This document shows positions 1 through 9,277 of a DNA stretch of 64,000 nucleotides, piece after piece (position 1 is the stretch's first letter; each line of letters begins with the position of its first letter). The DNA comes from Roseiarcus sp963842835. Its GTDB lineage: Bacteria; Pseudomonadota; Alphaproteobacteria; Rhizobiales; Beijerinckiaceae. The notes beneath the pieces are model-generated. The model worked only from the letters and a program-made list of their open reading frames with translations, was not told the DNA's origin and did no database searches. The stretch is taken from NCBI GenBank assembly GCA_963842835.1, contig CAWJIB010000005.1, positions 186,001 to 250,000 on the forward strand, written 5' to 3'. A program made the position numbers and the translations under genes.

Positions 1-423
1 CCGCCGTACAACGGCCAAGCCGACCTGCCGCATCTCGCCAACTCGCTGCAGCTCGAGGTCGACGATCTCTTCCCGCTCGGCGAAACGTTGCAGCTGCTGC
101 ATCTGGCCGAATTCGCCGACGCCGACATCAAGCTCACCGCCATCGGCAAGCGCTTCGTCGACATGGACGTCGATCAGCGCAAGAAACTGTTCGGCGATCA
201 ATTGCTCGCCAATATTCCGCTCGCCTCGCATATCAAGCGCGTGCTCGACGAGCGGCCCAGCCACCGCGCGCCCGCCACGCGCTTCCGCGAGGAGCTCGAG
301 GACTACATGTCCGAGGATTACGCCGAGCGCACCTTGCGCGCGATCATCAACCTCAGCCGCTACGGCGAACTCTTCGCCTACGACGAAAACGCGAAGACTT
401 TCAGCTTCGAGAACCCGCAATAG
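1..423 (+). CDS. ABC transporter ATPase, C-terminal AAA-associated domain (5' partial)
   Basis: The reading frame is open from the first base of the window, so only the last 140 residues are seen. They match the C-terminal AAA-associated domain that follows the nucleotide-binding domain in some NitT/TauT-type (nitrate/sulfonate/taurine-like) ABC ATPases. Recognisable parts are LQLLHLAEFADADIKLT, an FVDMD segment, and a terminal region rich in charged helices ending at TAG. The Walker motifs lie upstream of the window, so the substrate cannot be judged. The family call rests on remembered similarity of this domain, and the transport role is inferred. Confidence 0.7.
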   Translation, partial: PPYNGQADLPHLANSLQLEVDDLFPLGETLQLLHLAEFADADIKLTAIGKRFVDMDVDQRKKLFGDQLLANIPLASHIKRVLDERPSHRAPATRFREELEDYMSEDYAERTLRAIINLSRYGELFAYDENAKTFSFENPQ

Positions 424-541
424 CGGACGCGGAAGGCACGCCGCTCCGTCTTATTATTGACTTGTCGCGTCGCCCGCGTTCCGGTAGCGATGTGCGCTGC
501 ACAATCGCGCATTCGGCGCCGCGCGCCTAGGGAGAAGGTTG

Positions 542-1831
542 ATGTCCGCAACGTCCGCAAGCCTCAAATTTGGCGAGAAGAGCGTCGACCTGCCGGTCAG
601 GGAAGGAAGCATCGGCCCATCGGTGGTCGACATCGGCAAGCTCTATGGCCAGACCGGGATGTTCACCTTCGATCCCGGCTTTACTTCGACGGCGAGCACC
701 GAATCGAAAATCACCTATATCGACGGCGACGACGGCGTGCTGCTCTATCGCGGCTACCCAATCGAGCAGCTCGCCGAGCACGGCGACTTTCTCGAGACCT
801 GCTATCTCCTGCTCTACGGCGACTTGCCGACCGCCGCGCAAAAGTCCGGCTTCGACTATCTCGTCACGCGCCACACCATGGTGCATGAACAGATGGCGCG
901 ATTTTTCCAGGGCTTCCGCCGCGACGCGCACCCGATGTCGGTCATGGTGGCCTGCGTCGGCGCGCTCGCCGCGTTTTATCACGACTCGACGGACATCACC
1001 GACGAACGTCAGCGGGTGATCGCCTCGATGCGGATGATCGCCAAAGTGCCGACGCTCGCCGCGATGGCGTTCAAATATTCGATCGGACAGCCCTTCGTCT
1101 ACCCGAAGAACGACCTCGACTACGCCTCGAACTTCCTGCGCATGTGCTTCGCGGTCCCCTGCGAGGACTACAAGGTGAATCCGGTTCTGGCGCGCGCGCT
1201 CGACCGCATCTTCATCCTGCACGCCGACCACGAACAGAACGCCTCGACCTCGACGGTGCGTCTGGCCGGTTCGTCGGGCGCCAATCCCTTCGCCTGCATC
1301 GCGGCGGGAATCGCCTGCCTGTGGGGTCCCGCGCATGGCGGCGCCAACGAGGCGGCGCTCAAGATGCTCGGCGAGATCGGCTCGGTGGCCAACATTCCCA
1401 AATACATCGCCAAGGCCAAGGACAAGGACGATCCGTTCCGCCTCATGGGTTTCGGCCATCGCGTCTACAAGAATTACGACCCGCGCGCCAAGATCATGCA
1501 AAGGACCGCTCACGACGTCCTCAGCGAGATCGGCGCCAAGGACGATCCCTTGCTCGACGTCGCGATGGAGCTCGAGCGCATCGCGCTGCACGACGATTAT
1601 TTCATCGAGAAGAAGCTCTATCCGAACATCGACTTCTACTCCGGCATCACGCTCAAGGCGATGGGCTTCCCGACCGACATGTTCACGGTGTTGTTCGCGG
1701 TGGCGCGCACGGTCGGCTGGATCGCCCAATGGAAGGAAATGATCGAAGATCCGCATCAGAAGATCGGCCGCCCGCGCCAGCTTTACACCGGCGCCCCGCG
1801 CCGCGAATATCGGCCGATGGGCAATCGCTGA
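542..1831 (+). CDS. gltA: Citrate synthase (type II, hexameric type)
   Basis: This enzyme condenses acetyl-CoA and oxaloacetate to citrate, the entry step of the TCA cycle, in the cytoplasm. The 429-residue length fits type II enzymes. The catalytic triad is visible: His265 in GPAHGGANEA, His306 in GFGHRVYKN and Asp364 in YPNIDFYSG. I chose ATG at 542 because GGGAGAAGG (530-538) sits just upstream; a TTG lies directly before it. A TTGACT at 457-462 is a possible -35 element. The gene is transcribed alone and converges on the lipid A cluster. Confidence 0.97.
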   Translation: MSATSASLKFGEKSVDLPVREGSIGPSVVDIGKLYGQTGMFTFDPGFTSTASTESKITYIDGDDGVLLYRGYPIEQLAEHGDFLETCYLLLYGDLPTAAQKSGFDYLVTRHTMVHEQMARFFQGFRRDAHPMSVMVACVGALAAFYHDSTDITDERQRVIASMRMIAKVPTLAAMAFKYSIGQPFVYPKNDLDYASNFLRMCFAVPCEDYKVNPVLARALDRIFILHADHEQNASTSTVRLAGSSGANPFACIAAGIACLWGPAHGGANEAALKMLGEIGSVANIPKYIAKAKDKDDPFRLMGFGHRVYKNYDPRAKIMQRTAHDVLSEIGAKDDPLLDVAMELERIALHDDYFIEKKLYPNIDFYSGITLKAMGFPTDMFTVLFAVARTVGWIAQWKEMIEDPHQKIGRPRQLYTGAPRREYRPMGNR

Positions 1832-1854
1832 AGCGGATTTCGTCGGCGCCGCGG

Positions 1855-3042
1855 CTAAGCCTTTCGCGCCCCGCGCGCCGCGATCGTCGCCAGCACTTCA
1901 CGCGCCGCGCGCTCGCTCGGGGCGCCCGTGTCGGCGGGTAGCATCAGCGCATCGAGACGGGCGAGCGCGGCGAGTTGCGCCTGTCGGGCGGGCCCTTCGC
2001 GCATGATCGCCCCGAGCGCCGCGGCGAGATGGGCCGGCGTGCAGTCCCGTTGCAGGATTTCCGGAATCGCGCGCTCGCCGAGGATGAGGTTCGGCGGCAG
2101 GATCGAGAACGGCAGCTTGACGAAATATTTGAGCGGCTCCTCGAAGCGGGAAACCTTGTAGGCGCCGACCATCGGCACGCCGGCGAGCGCGAGCTCCAAT
2201 GTCACCGTCCCCGAAGCGGCGAGCGCGGCGTGCGCGACGCGAAAGACCGCGAGCTTGGCGGCCTCGCCCACTTCGATGCGCGGCTTGACCGCCCAACCTT
2301 CGGCGCGCGCCCGCACTTCGCTCTCCACATGCGGCAGCGTCGGCAAGACGATTTCGAGCGGGCCGTGATCGCGCTGGAGAAGCGCGAGCGCGCCGCCGAA
2401 ATCATCCATCAGCCGCCCGATCACGGAACGACGCGAGCCCGGCAGCACGGCGACGACCGGCGGCTCGCCGACGCGGCGGCGCGCCTCGTCGGCGTTCGGG
2501 CGCAATTCGCTCAGCCGCTCGATCAGGGGATGGCCGACATAGACGCATCGCGGGCCGCCCAGCCTCGCATGCGCGGCCGGCTCGAACGGCAGCAACGCAA
2601 GCACGCAATCGACATAGGCGCGCATCGCCCGGGCGCGCCCTGGCCGCCATGCCCATACGGAAGGGCTGACGTAGTCGATCACCGGCAGGTCGGGCAGAGC
2701 GCGCCGCACGCGCCGCGCCACACGATGGGTGAAGTCGGGGCTGTCGATGATGACGAGCCCGTCGGGCCGCTCGGCGACGATCAACTCGGCGGTCTGACGA
2801 ATCCTCGCGAGCAACGTCGGCAATTTCGCGATGACCGGCACGACGCCCATCACTGCGATGTCGCTCAGCGGAAACAGGCTTTTCAGCCCTTCGGCCTCCA
2901 TCGCCTCGCCGCCGACGCCGGAGAATTCGATTCGCGCGCCCGTCGCCGCGCGCAAGGCGCGCATCAGCTTGAAGCCGAGCTGATCGCCCGAATGCTCGCC
3001 CGCGATCAGCGCGACGCGCAGCCCTCGCGTCGGCGCGCTCAT
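1855..3042 (-). CDS. lpxB: Lipid-A-disaccharide synthase
   Basis: This family-19 glycosyltransferase joins UDP-2,3-diacylglucosamine and lipid X into the lipid A disaccharide at the inner membrane. The 395-residue product shows the N-terminal GEHSGDQLG motif (15-23), a VSPSVWAWRPGR segment, VLPGSR, and ASGTVTLELAL near the C-terminus. The start is fixed by an ATGA overlap with the lpxI stop. It is the last gene of the lpxD-fabZ-lpxA-lpxI-lpxB run, so translation is probably coupled to lpxI. Confidence 0.96.
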   Translation of the reverse strand: MSAPTRGLRVALIAGEHSGDQLGFKLMRALRAATGARIEFSGVGGEAMEAEGLKSLFPLSDIAVMGVVPVIAKLPTLLARIRQTAELIVAERPDGLVIIDSPDFTHRVARRVRRALPDLPVIDYVSPSVWAWRPGRARAMRAYVDCVLALLPFEPAAHARLGGPRCVYVGHPLIERLSELRPNADEARRRVGEPPVVAVLPGSRRSVIGRLMDDFGGALALLQRDHGPLEIVLPTLPHVESEVRARAEGWAVKPRIEVGEAAKLAVFRVAHAALAASGTVTLELALAGVPMVGAYKVSRFEEPLKYFVKLPFSILPPNLILGERAIPEILQRDCTPAHLAAALGAIMREGPARQAQLAALARLDALMLPADTGAPSERAAREVLATIAARGARKA

Positions 3043-3887
3043 GCCGCAAAGCCGACGACGAACAGACCGGCTTCGTCGGCCGCGCGTGAAAACGCCGGAC
3101 GGTCGGCGACGAGGACCTGACCGGCGGCGAGCGCGACGCCCTGCAATTGCGCGCGCTTGGCGGCTTCGATCGTTTGCACGCCCACCGTCGGCATGTCGAG
3201 GCGCAGATCCTGATCGCGCTTGGGCGCCTTGACGAAGACGCCGGCCGGGCCGTGAAAGCGTAGGCGCCGCGAGGCCCTCAGATCGGCGACGCGCGCCAGC
3301 ATCGCGTCGGTGCCCTCGGCCGCTTCGATGGCGACGACGCGCGCGTTGGCGACGACGACCCCCTGCCCCACGTCGAAAGGCGACAAGGCGGCGAGCAGGG
3401 CCGCGCCGACGCGAGCGTCGGCTTCGGCCTCGGGAGAGGCGGCGCGGGCGCCGATCCGTCCGGCGGGCGCAAGCAATTGCGGCGCGATTTCGTGCACGCC
3501 GACGACGCGAAGGCCTTCGCGCTCCAAGATTTCGGCGATGCCGACGAGCAGGCGGTTGTCGCCGCCACGAAACAATTGCGCGAGTTCCGGCGCGCGCTTC
3601 AACGCGCCCCAGTCGAAACGCAAGTCGGCGAATTCCGGACGGGTCATCGCGCCGATAAAGGCGATGTCGGCGATCGCGCGCTCTTTGAGCGCGGCGAAGA
3701 TCTTGCCGACCTGGCCGATGTGCACCCAAACGTGCGGGAACGCCTCGATCGCGGGATCGCAGGACCCGATGACGCCGACGATGAAGGGCGCGCGGCCGTT
3801 GGCGTGCGCGGCGCGCGCGACCTCGAGAGGAAAACCGCCGCCGCCGCAGAAAATGGCGAGCGGGCGCGCTTTGTCCCGCTCGCTCAA
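3039..3887 (-). CDS. lpxI: UDP-2,3-diacylglucosamine pyrophosphatase LpxI (DUF1009)
   Basis: LpxI hydrolyses UDP-2,3-diacylglucosamine to lipid X, replacing LpxH in most alphaproteobacteria. The 282-residue frame begins with a glycine-rich AIFCGGGGFPLEVARAA segment. It carries the family signature KAPKRDQDLRLDMPTVG (about residues 220-236), which contains the conserved acidic metal-binding residues. The best start is a TTG overlapping the lpxA stop (TTGA), which gives MSERDKARPL; the frame stays open further upstream, but that part overlaps lpxA. Its position between lpxA and lpxB is the standard one. Confidence 0.92.
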   Translation of the reverse strand: MSERDKARPLAIFCGGGGFPLEVARAAHANGRAPFIVGVIGSCDPAIEAFPHVWVHIGQVGKIFAALKERAIADIAFIGAMTRPEFADLRFDWGALKRAPELAQLFRGGDNRLLVGIAEILEREGLRVVGVHEIAPQLLAPAGRIGARAASPEAEADARVGAALLAALSPFDVGQGVVVANARVVAIEAAEGTDAMLARVADLRASRRLRFHGPAGVFVKAPKRDQDLRLDMPTVGVQTIEAAKRAQLQGVALAAGQVLVADRPAFSRAADEAGLFVVGFAA

Positions 3888-4723
3888 GCCTCGTCTTCCC
3901 GGCCCGCGCGCGGCACGCAGATCGCGCGCTCGCCGCCCTCGCGCAAGAACGCGACGATCTGCTGCACGGCTTCCTGATGGGGATAGGCCGCCGCGACGTC
4001 CTCCGCGCGCTCCTTGAGCGTGCCCTTCGGCGCGAACAATTGCTTGTAGGCGCGGCGCAGGTCGTGGATCGCCTCGTGGGAAAAGCCGCGGCGTTTGAGC
4101 CCAACGAAATTGAGCCCGGCGAGCGCGGCGCGATTGCCTAGGGCGATGCCGAAGGGAATGATGTCGTTTTCGACGCCCGCGAGGCCGCCGACGAAGGCGT
4201 GCGCGCCGATGCGCACGAATTGATGCGCGGCCGCCCCGCCGCTGAGAATCGCGAAATCGCCGATCTGGCAATGCCCGGCGAGCATGACGTTGTTAGACAG
4301 GATGACATTGTCGCCGACGCGGCAATCGTGTGCGATATGCGCGTTGGCGAGAAAGACGCTGCGCGACCCGACGATCGTTCGCGAGCCGCCGCCCGCCGTG
4401 CCCGGATTCATCGTCACGCCTTCGCGGATCACGCAGTCGTCACCGATCGTCAGACTGACCCGTTCGCCGCGATATTTGAGGTCTTGCGGTTCATGGCCGA
4501 TCGAGGCGAAGGGGAAAACGCGCGTGCGCGCGCCGATGGCGGTCAGGCCCGCGACGCTCACATGCGATATCAGCCGCACGCCTTCGCCGAGCGTCGCCTC
4601 GGGGCCGACGTGGCAAAACGGGCCTACGTGGACGCCGGCGCCGAGGCGCGCGCCGGGCTCGACACAAGCGCTGGGATGAACAAAAGCGTCCTGCGGCGAC
4701 GCGCTGCTCGCGGTCACGCTCAT
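3884..4723 (-). CDS. lpxA: Acyl-[ACP]-UDP-N-acetylglucosamine O-acyltransferase
   Basis: LpxA performs the first step of lipid A synthesis, transferring a 3-hydroxyacyl chain to UDP-GlcNAc. The 279-residue protein is a left-handed beta-helix of hexapeptide repeats followed by a helical C-terminal domain (from about residue 205). The catalytic histidine is His132 in NAHIAHDC. The start overlaps the fabZ stop by ATGA, and the end overlaps the lpxI TTG. This tight packing implies translational coupling of fabZ, lpxA, lpxI and lpxB. Confidence 0.97.
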   Translation of the reverse strand: MSVTASSASPQDAFVHPSACVEPGARLGAGVHVGPFCHVGPEATLGEGVRLISHVSVAGLTAIGARTRVFPFASIGHEPQDLKYRGERVSLTIGDDCVIREGVTMNPGTAGGGSRTIVGSRSVFLANAHIAHDCRVGDNVILSNNVMLAGHCQIGDFAILSGGAAAHQFVRIGAHAFVGGLAGVENDIIPFGIALGNRAALAGLNFVGLKRRGFSHEAIHDLRRAYKQLFAPKGTLKERAEDVAAAYPHQEAVQQIVAFLREGGERAICVPRAGREDEA

Positions 4724-5184
4724 TCGTCCACCAGCATCGCGGAAACGTTGGCCTCGCAGACCAGCGCGCCGTCGACCTTGGCCTCGCCGCGGAACCACCA
4801 CATGTTGCGGCGCTTGGCGATGCGCGTCATGTGATATTTGATCTGATCGCCCGGCGCGACGGGCCTGCGGAACTTGGCTTTGTCCACGGTCATGAGATAG
4901 ACGAGGCTCGGTTTGGCGGCGACGGGCTGGCTCGCTATGCACAGAGCGCCCGCCGTCTGCGCCATCCCTTCGATCAACAGGACCCCGGGCATGACCGGCC
5001 GTCCCGGGAAATGACCCTGGAAATGCGGCTCGTTGAACGTCACGTTCTTGATCCCGACGCCGTATTCGTCGCCGCGGGCCTCGACGATGCGATCGACGAG
5101 CAAGAAGGGATAGCGATGCGGCAAGTGGGCGAGCAGCCGCTGGATATCGTAATATTCAAGGGTTCGCCCCGTCGCATCGTTCAT
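4720..5184 (-). CDS. fabZ: 3-hydroxyacyl-[ACP] dehydratase FabZ
   Basis: This hot-dog-fold enzyme dehydrates 3-hydroxyacyl-ACP in fatty acid elongation and competes with LpxA/LpxD for the same acyl-ACP pool, which explains the shared operon. The 154-residue product has the catalytic His23 in LPHRYPFLLVDR and Glu72 in GVLLIEGMAQ. An AGGAGGG-like site precedes the ATG at 5184. A 182-base gap separates it from lpxD upstream, larger than the other junctions in the cluster, so an internal promoter is possible there. Confidence 0.97.
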   Translation of the reverse strand: MNDATGRTLEYYDIQRLLAHLPHRYPFLLVDRIVEARGDEYGVGIKNVTFNEPHFQGHFPGRPVMPGVLLIEGMAQTAGALCIASQPVAAKPSLVYLMTVDKAKFRRPVAPGDQIKYHMTRIAKRRNMWWFRGEAKVDGALVCEANVSAMLVDE

Positions 5185-5366
5185 TACGCCCTCCTTTCGC
5201 GCCCGCCGAAGGGCGCATGCCCCGTCTCCGGCCCGTCGTCAAGCCTCGCGCGGCGTCTTCACGTCGAGAGCGGGTCCGGGACTTATGGGAAGCGGCTTGC
5301 CGACAAGCGCCTGCTCCGCCGAGAGCCTTTGAGCGGATCGCCGATTTCCCGTTCGCCCGATCCGCC

Positions 5367-6425
5367 CTAACCCGCGTTCGGCTCGCGAGAACCGGAGCCG
5401 CCCGCCAGCTTCCTGATGGCCGCCACTTCGCGGAAGAACTCGCGCAGCGGCCTGGCCGGCGCGCCGCTCCATCGCTCGCCAGCGGGAACGTCGCTCATGA
5501 CGCCGGCTTTGGCGGCGATCTGCGCGCCGGCGCCGATCTTGAGATGGCCCGTCAGGCCCGCCTGACCGCCGAGGGCGGCGAAGTCGCCGATCACGGTCGA
5601 GCCGGAAACGCCCGACTGCGAGATGAGAACGCAGTGGCGGCCGACCACGACATTGTGGCCGATCTGCACGAGATTATCGATCTTCGTCCCCTCGCCGATG
5701 ACCGTGTCGCGATTGGCGCCGCGATCGATCGTCACGCCGGCGCCGATCTCGACGTCGTCCTGGATGATCACGCGACCGATTTGCGGCACCTTGAGATGGC
5801 CGCGCGGCCCCATCGCAAAACCAAAGCCGTCCTGACCGATGTGCGCGCCGGGGTGGATGATCACGCGATCGCCGATGAGGGCGCAGGCGATCGAAGCGAG
5901 CGCGCCGACGACGCTGTCGCGCCCGATGCGCACCTGCGGTCCGATCACGGCGTTGGCGCCGATCACCGCGCCGGCGCCGATCTCCGCGCCCGGACCGATC
6001 ACCGCGCCGGGGTCGACAATCACGCCCGCTTCGAGCCGCGCCGAGGAATGGACGCAGGCGGCGGGCGAAACGCCGGTTTCGCCGAACGTCGAGCGCGGCT
6101 TGACCGCGTCCGGATAGAGCCGCGCCATCACTTCGGCCATCGCGCGGTAGGGCTGTGGCGTCGTCAGCGTGGCGCAGCCGGCCGGCGCCTGCGCGGCGTA
6201 TCGCGGCGCGACCAGGACCGCCGCGGCGCGGGTCGCCTTGAAATCGTCGAGGTAGCGGGGATTTTCGAGAAAGCCGAGATCGTCGGGGCCAGCTTCGTCG
6301 AGCGCGGCGACATCCCGAACGATCTTTTCTGGGTCGGCGCCCGCGTTCAGCGCGGCGCCGGTCCATTGCGCGACTTGACCGATCGTCGGCGCGGCCGCCA
6401 GCGGGAAGAAGCTGATTTTCGCCAA
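5367..6425 (-). CDS. lpxD: UDP-3-O-acylglucosamine N-acyltransferase
   Basis: LpxD performs the third lipid A step, N-acylation of UDP-3-O-acylglucosamine. The 352-residue protein has an N-terminal uridine-binding domain (about 1-110), a hexapeptide-repeat beta-helix (about 120-320) and a C-terminal helix. The catalytic His257 lies in VQIGHNVVVGRH. It sits downstream of bamA in the usual order, but a strong hairpin lies between the two genes. The start ATG gives MAKISFFPLA. Confidence 0.97.
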   Translation of the reverse strand: MAKISFFPLAAAPTIGQVAQWTGAALNAGADPEKIVRDVAALDEAGPDDLGFLENPRYLDDFKATRAAAVLVAPRYAAQAPAGCATLTTPQPYRAMAEVMARLYPDAVKPRSTFGETGVSPAACVHSSARLEAGVIVDPGAVIGPGAEIGAGAVIGANAVIGPQVRIGRDSVVGALASIACALIGDRVIIHPGAHIGQDGFGFAMGPRGHLKVPQIGRVIIQDDVEIGAGVTIDRGANRDTVIGEGTKIDNLVQIGHNVVVGRHCVLISQSGVSGSTVIGDFAALGGQAGLTGHLKIGAGAQIAAKAGVMSDVPAGERWSGAPARPLREFFREVAAIRKLAGGSGSREPNAG

Positions 6426-6444
6426 GGGCGGGTATCTTTTCTAA

Positions 6445-6478
6445 GTAAGGAAAGGCGCGCCAGGAAGCCTGGCGCGCC
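6445..6478 (-). terminator. Intrinsic-type terminator between bamA and lpxD
   Basis: A perfect 11-base inverted repeat, GGCGCGCCAGG (6454-6464) and CCTGGCGCGCC (6468-6478), has a three-base loop. Read on the minus strand it is followed by TTTCCTTACTT. It lies 26 bases after the bamA stop and 29 bases before the lpxD start. The stem is strong, but the U-tract is interrupted, so termination may be partial. Confidence 0.7.
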
Positions 6479-6504
6479 CGAAGCCGATCGAGGACTTTAC
6501 GAGG

Positions 6505-9025
6505 CTAGAAGCTCGCGCCTCCGGTGAAGTTGAAGGCCTGAAGCTGGTCATACTTGCCCTTGGTGACCGCATACGCGTAGTCGATGCGGATCGGCCCAAG
6601 CGGCGACGCCCAGATCAAGCTCGCGCCCACCGAAGAGCGGATGGTGTGATCGTCGGCGACCTGTATGCAACTCTGTTGCCACAAGAGGCCGCCCTGAGCC
6701 GCAACCTGCGCCGGCGACAGGCAGGAGGTATAACCGACCAATGACGAGAAGTCGGTCTGCCCGTGGTATCCAAACAGCGTTCCCGCATCGGCGAATATCG
6801 CGCCTTTCAGACCCAATTCCTTGGGCAGGCCGAACAGCGGGAACTGGACTTCCGCGGTGCCGCCGAAATAAGTCGTGCCGCCGAGGCCGTTCGCCTGGAT
6901 GCTGTACGGGTCGGAAATGTCGCGCGGGCCGAGGCCGCCCGGCGCGAAGCCGCGCACCAGCGTCGGCCCGAGGTTGAAGTTGTCGATGAGCGGCAGGGGC
7001 CCGCCGCCGATGGCGTTGATCTGTCCGCCCTGCAGCCTGAGGAGGCCGACGAGATCGTCGGTGAGCGGATAGAAGTACTTGCCGTCGAAGGTTTCGCGCA
7101 CGAACTTCGACTGTCCGCCGAGGCCGGCGAAGTCCTGATGCAAGTTCAGATAGGCGCCGCTGGTCGGGTTCTTGCGGTCGTCGATATTGTCCCAGATCAA
7201 GGAATAGCCGATGAGCGAGGTCAACACCGGCCCCAGCGCCGCCGCCTGCTTGATCGCCACCGACGCTTGGCCGTTGGTCAAGCAGTTGTCGGTCAAGGAT
7301 GGCGTCACCCAACCTATTCCAGGCTGATAATATTGCGAAGCGGCGCTGGGGCTGCCGCCGACGAGGTTGCTAGGATAGTTGCAATCGTCGTACGGCTGCG
7401 CGGCCGTATTGGGGATTCGGATCTCCGACTGGTAGATCGAGTAATTCGGCTGGAACGTGAACTCATCGGTCACGGGAACGCCCAGGCGCAGGTTCACGCC
7501 GGTGGTCCAGGTCTGATAGAGCGCCCATTGGTTCTGATCCTGCTCCTTGTGGAACAGGTCGAACCCGGCGGCGAGCCTCTGGTCGAGGAAATAGGGCTCG
7601 GTGAAGGAGACGCCCCAGCCGCGGCTGTACTGGCCCTCCGAGGCGCTGACCTTCACGTATTGGCCGCGGCCGAGGAAATTGGTTTCGGTGAACGCGACCT
7701 CGGCGAGGAAGCCCGCGGTCGTCGAGTAGCCGCCGCTGAGGCTCACCGAGCCCGTCGGCTGATCCTCGACCTCGACAGTCACGATCACCCGATCAGGCGT
7801 CGAGCCAGGCCGCGTCGAAATATGCACTTTCTTGAAGTAGCCGAGCCGGTTCAGGCGGCGTTCGCCGCGTTCCACCAAAGCGTGGTTGTAGGGGTCGCCT
7901 TCGCCGATGTCGAACTCCCGGCGAATCACGTAGTCGCGCGTGCGCGTGTTGCCGGCGACGTCGATGCGTTCGATGTAGACTTTCGGGCCGTCGTCGACGG
8001 TGAAGGCGAGCGCGATCTGGTGCGTCGCTTCGTCGCGTTCGCCGTGCGGGCGCACGTCCGCGAAGGCGTAGCCCAGCCGCGCCAATTGGCGCGTGATCGA
8101 AATCGACCGTCTTCTCCACGGCGGTGGCGTTGTAGACGTCGCCGGCGCGCAGCGTGACGAATTGTTCGAGCGTCTGGTTGTCGACGCGAGGAATGCGCGA
8201 GGTCACGGTGGCGCCGGAGACATGGTATTGCGCGCCTTCGTCCATCGTGATCGTGATGATGTAGCCGGCCGGGTTGTCCTGATAGGCGACGTCGGTGTTG
8301 GTGATGCGGAAATCCGCGTAGCCGTTCTTCATGTAATATTTGCGGATCGCCTCCTGGTCGGTGGCGAGGCGATCGGGATCGTAAATGTCGCTGTTCTTAA
8401 ACCACGAGAGGAAATTCATCTCGGTCGTTTGCATCAGCCCGTGCAGGCGATAGGACGAAACGGCGTTGTTGCCGACGAATTTGATTTCGCGCACGCCGGT
8501 CTTGTCGCCTTCGTCGATCTTGAAGACGAGATCGACGCGCCCGTTGGGCAGTTGCACCAGGCGATAGCTGACCTGCGTGGCGCTGCGGCCGATCTTCTTA
8601 TAGGCGTCCCTGATGCGATCGACGTCGCCCTTGGCCTTCGCGTCGTCGAAGCCGGTGCGCGCCTTGGACTGGACTTCGACCGTGAGCTGGTCGCTCTTGA
8701 GCGTTTTGTTGCCCTCGAACGCCACGCGATTGATGATCTGCGAGCTCTCGACGACAGTGACGATCACCTGGCCGCCGACGATCTTCGCGCTCACCTTGGA
8801 AAACATGCCGGTCGCCGACAGGTCCGCGACGGCGCGATTGACGCTCGCCTGGTCCGTGCCGGTGAAATAGGAACAAATCGTGGCCGCGTCAGTGTGGCTC
8901 GAGCCCTCGATGACGACAGTTTGAGCGGAAACCTGCGCCGCCGCCGGCCCGCAAATCCAGGCCGCGCTCCAGGCCAAAGCGACCGCGAAGAGGAGCGCGC
9001 TAAAATAACCACGAAACAAATGCAT
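6505..9025 (-). CDS. bamA: Outer membrane protein assembly factor BamA, broken by a one-base frameshift
   Basis: BamA is the essential Omp85 protein that folds beta-barrel proteins into the outer membrane. The N-terminal part has a signal peptide (MHLFRGYFSALLFAVALAWS...AAAQ) and POTRA repeats. The C-terminal part has the surface-antigen barrel ending in a terminal phenylalanine (GGASF). The frame breaks inside the last POTRA: the N-terminal frame reads EKTVDF and then nonsense, while the next frame continues ITRQLARLGYAFADV. One extra base in the AAA run at 8100-8102 explains this, because removing it gives KTVDSITRQ and an intact protein of about 839 residues. A sequencing error is the likeliest cause. 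Confidence 0.9.
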
Positions 9026-9277
9026 TTGGCTCGGTGTCCCCGTTTCGCAACCGAGCCAAACGGCCTCGGTCCTTGGCGCCCGCGCCTCGCGGCGCGTCAC
9101 GTGTCTTGGCCACTCCGCGCTTCGCCTGGAAGCTCGCGCGTCTGCCCGCAGCCGGGCGAGCAATTGCTTAACTGGCTTTTACCCGTTTTGCGCGCCGGTG
9201 CAAACTCGAATTCAGGCGAGCTTACACCAATTCGCCGAACCGTTGCCGGCGCGCCACAATTCATGGTCGATTTAGGG

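Noticed and set aside
527..1756. Minus-strand frame of about 400 codons opposite gltA
   Set aside because: Antisense shadow of citrate synthase. The composition is repetitive Arg/Asp/His with no domain.
1855..4104. A single 749-codon minus-strand frame spanning lpxB and beyond
   Set aside because: The upstream half is out-of-frame translation through lpxI and lpxA. lpxB begins at the ATG at 3042, which overlaps the lpxI stop.
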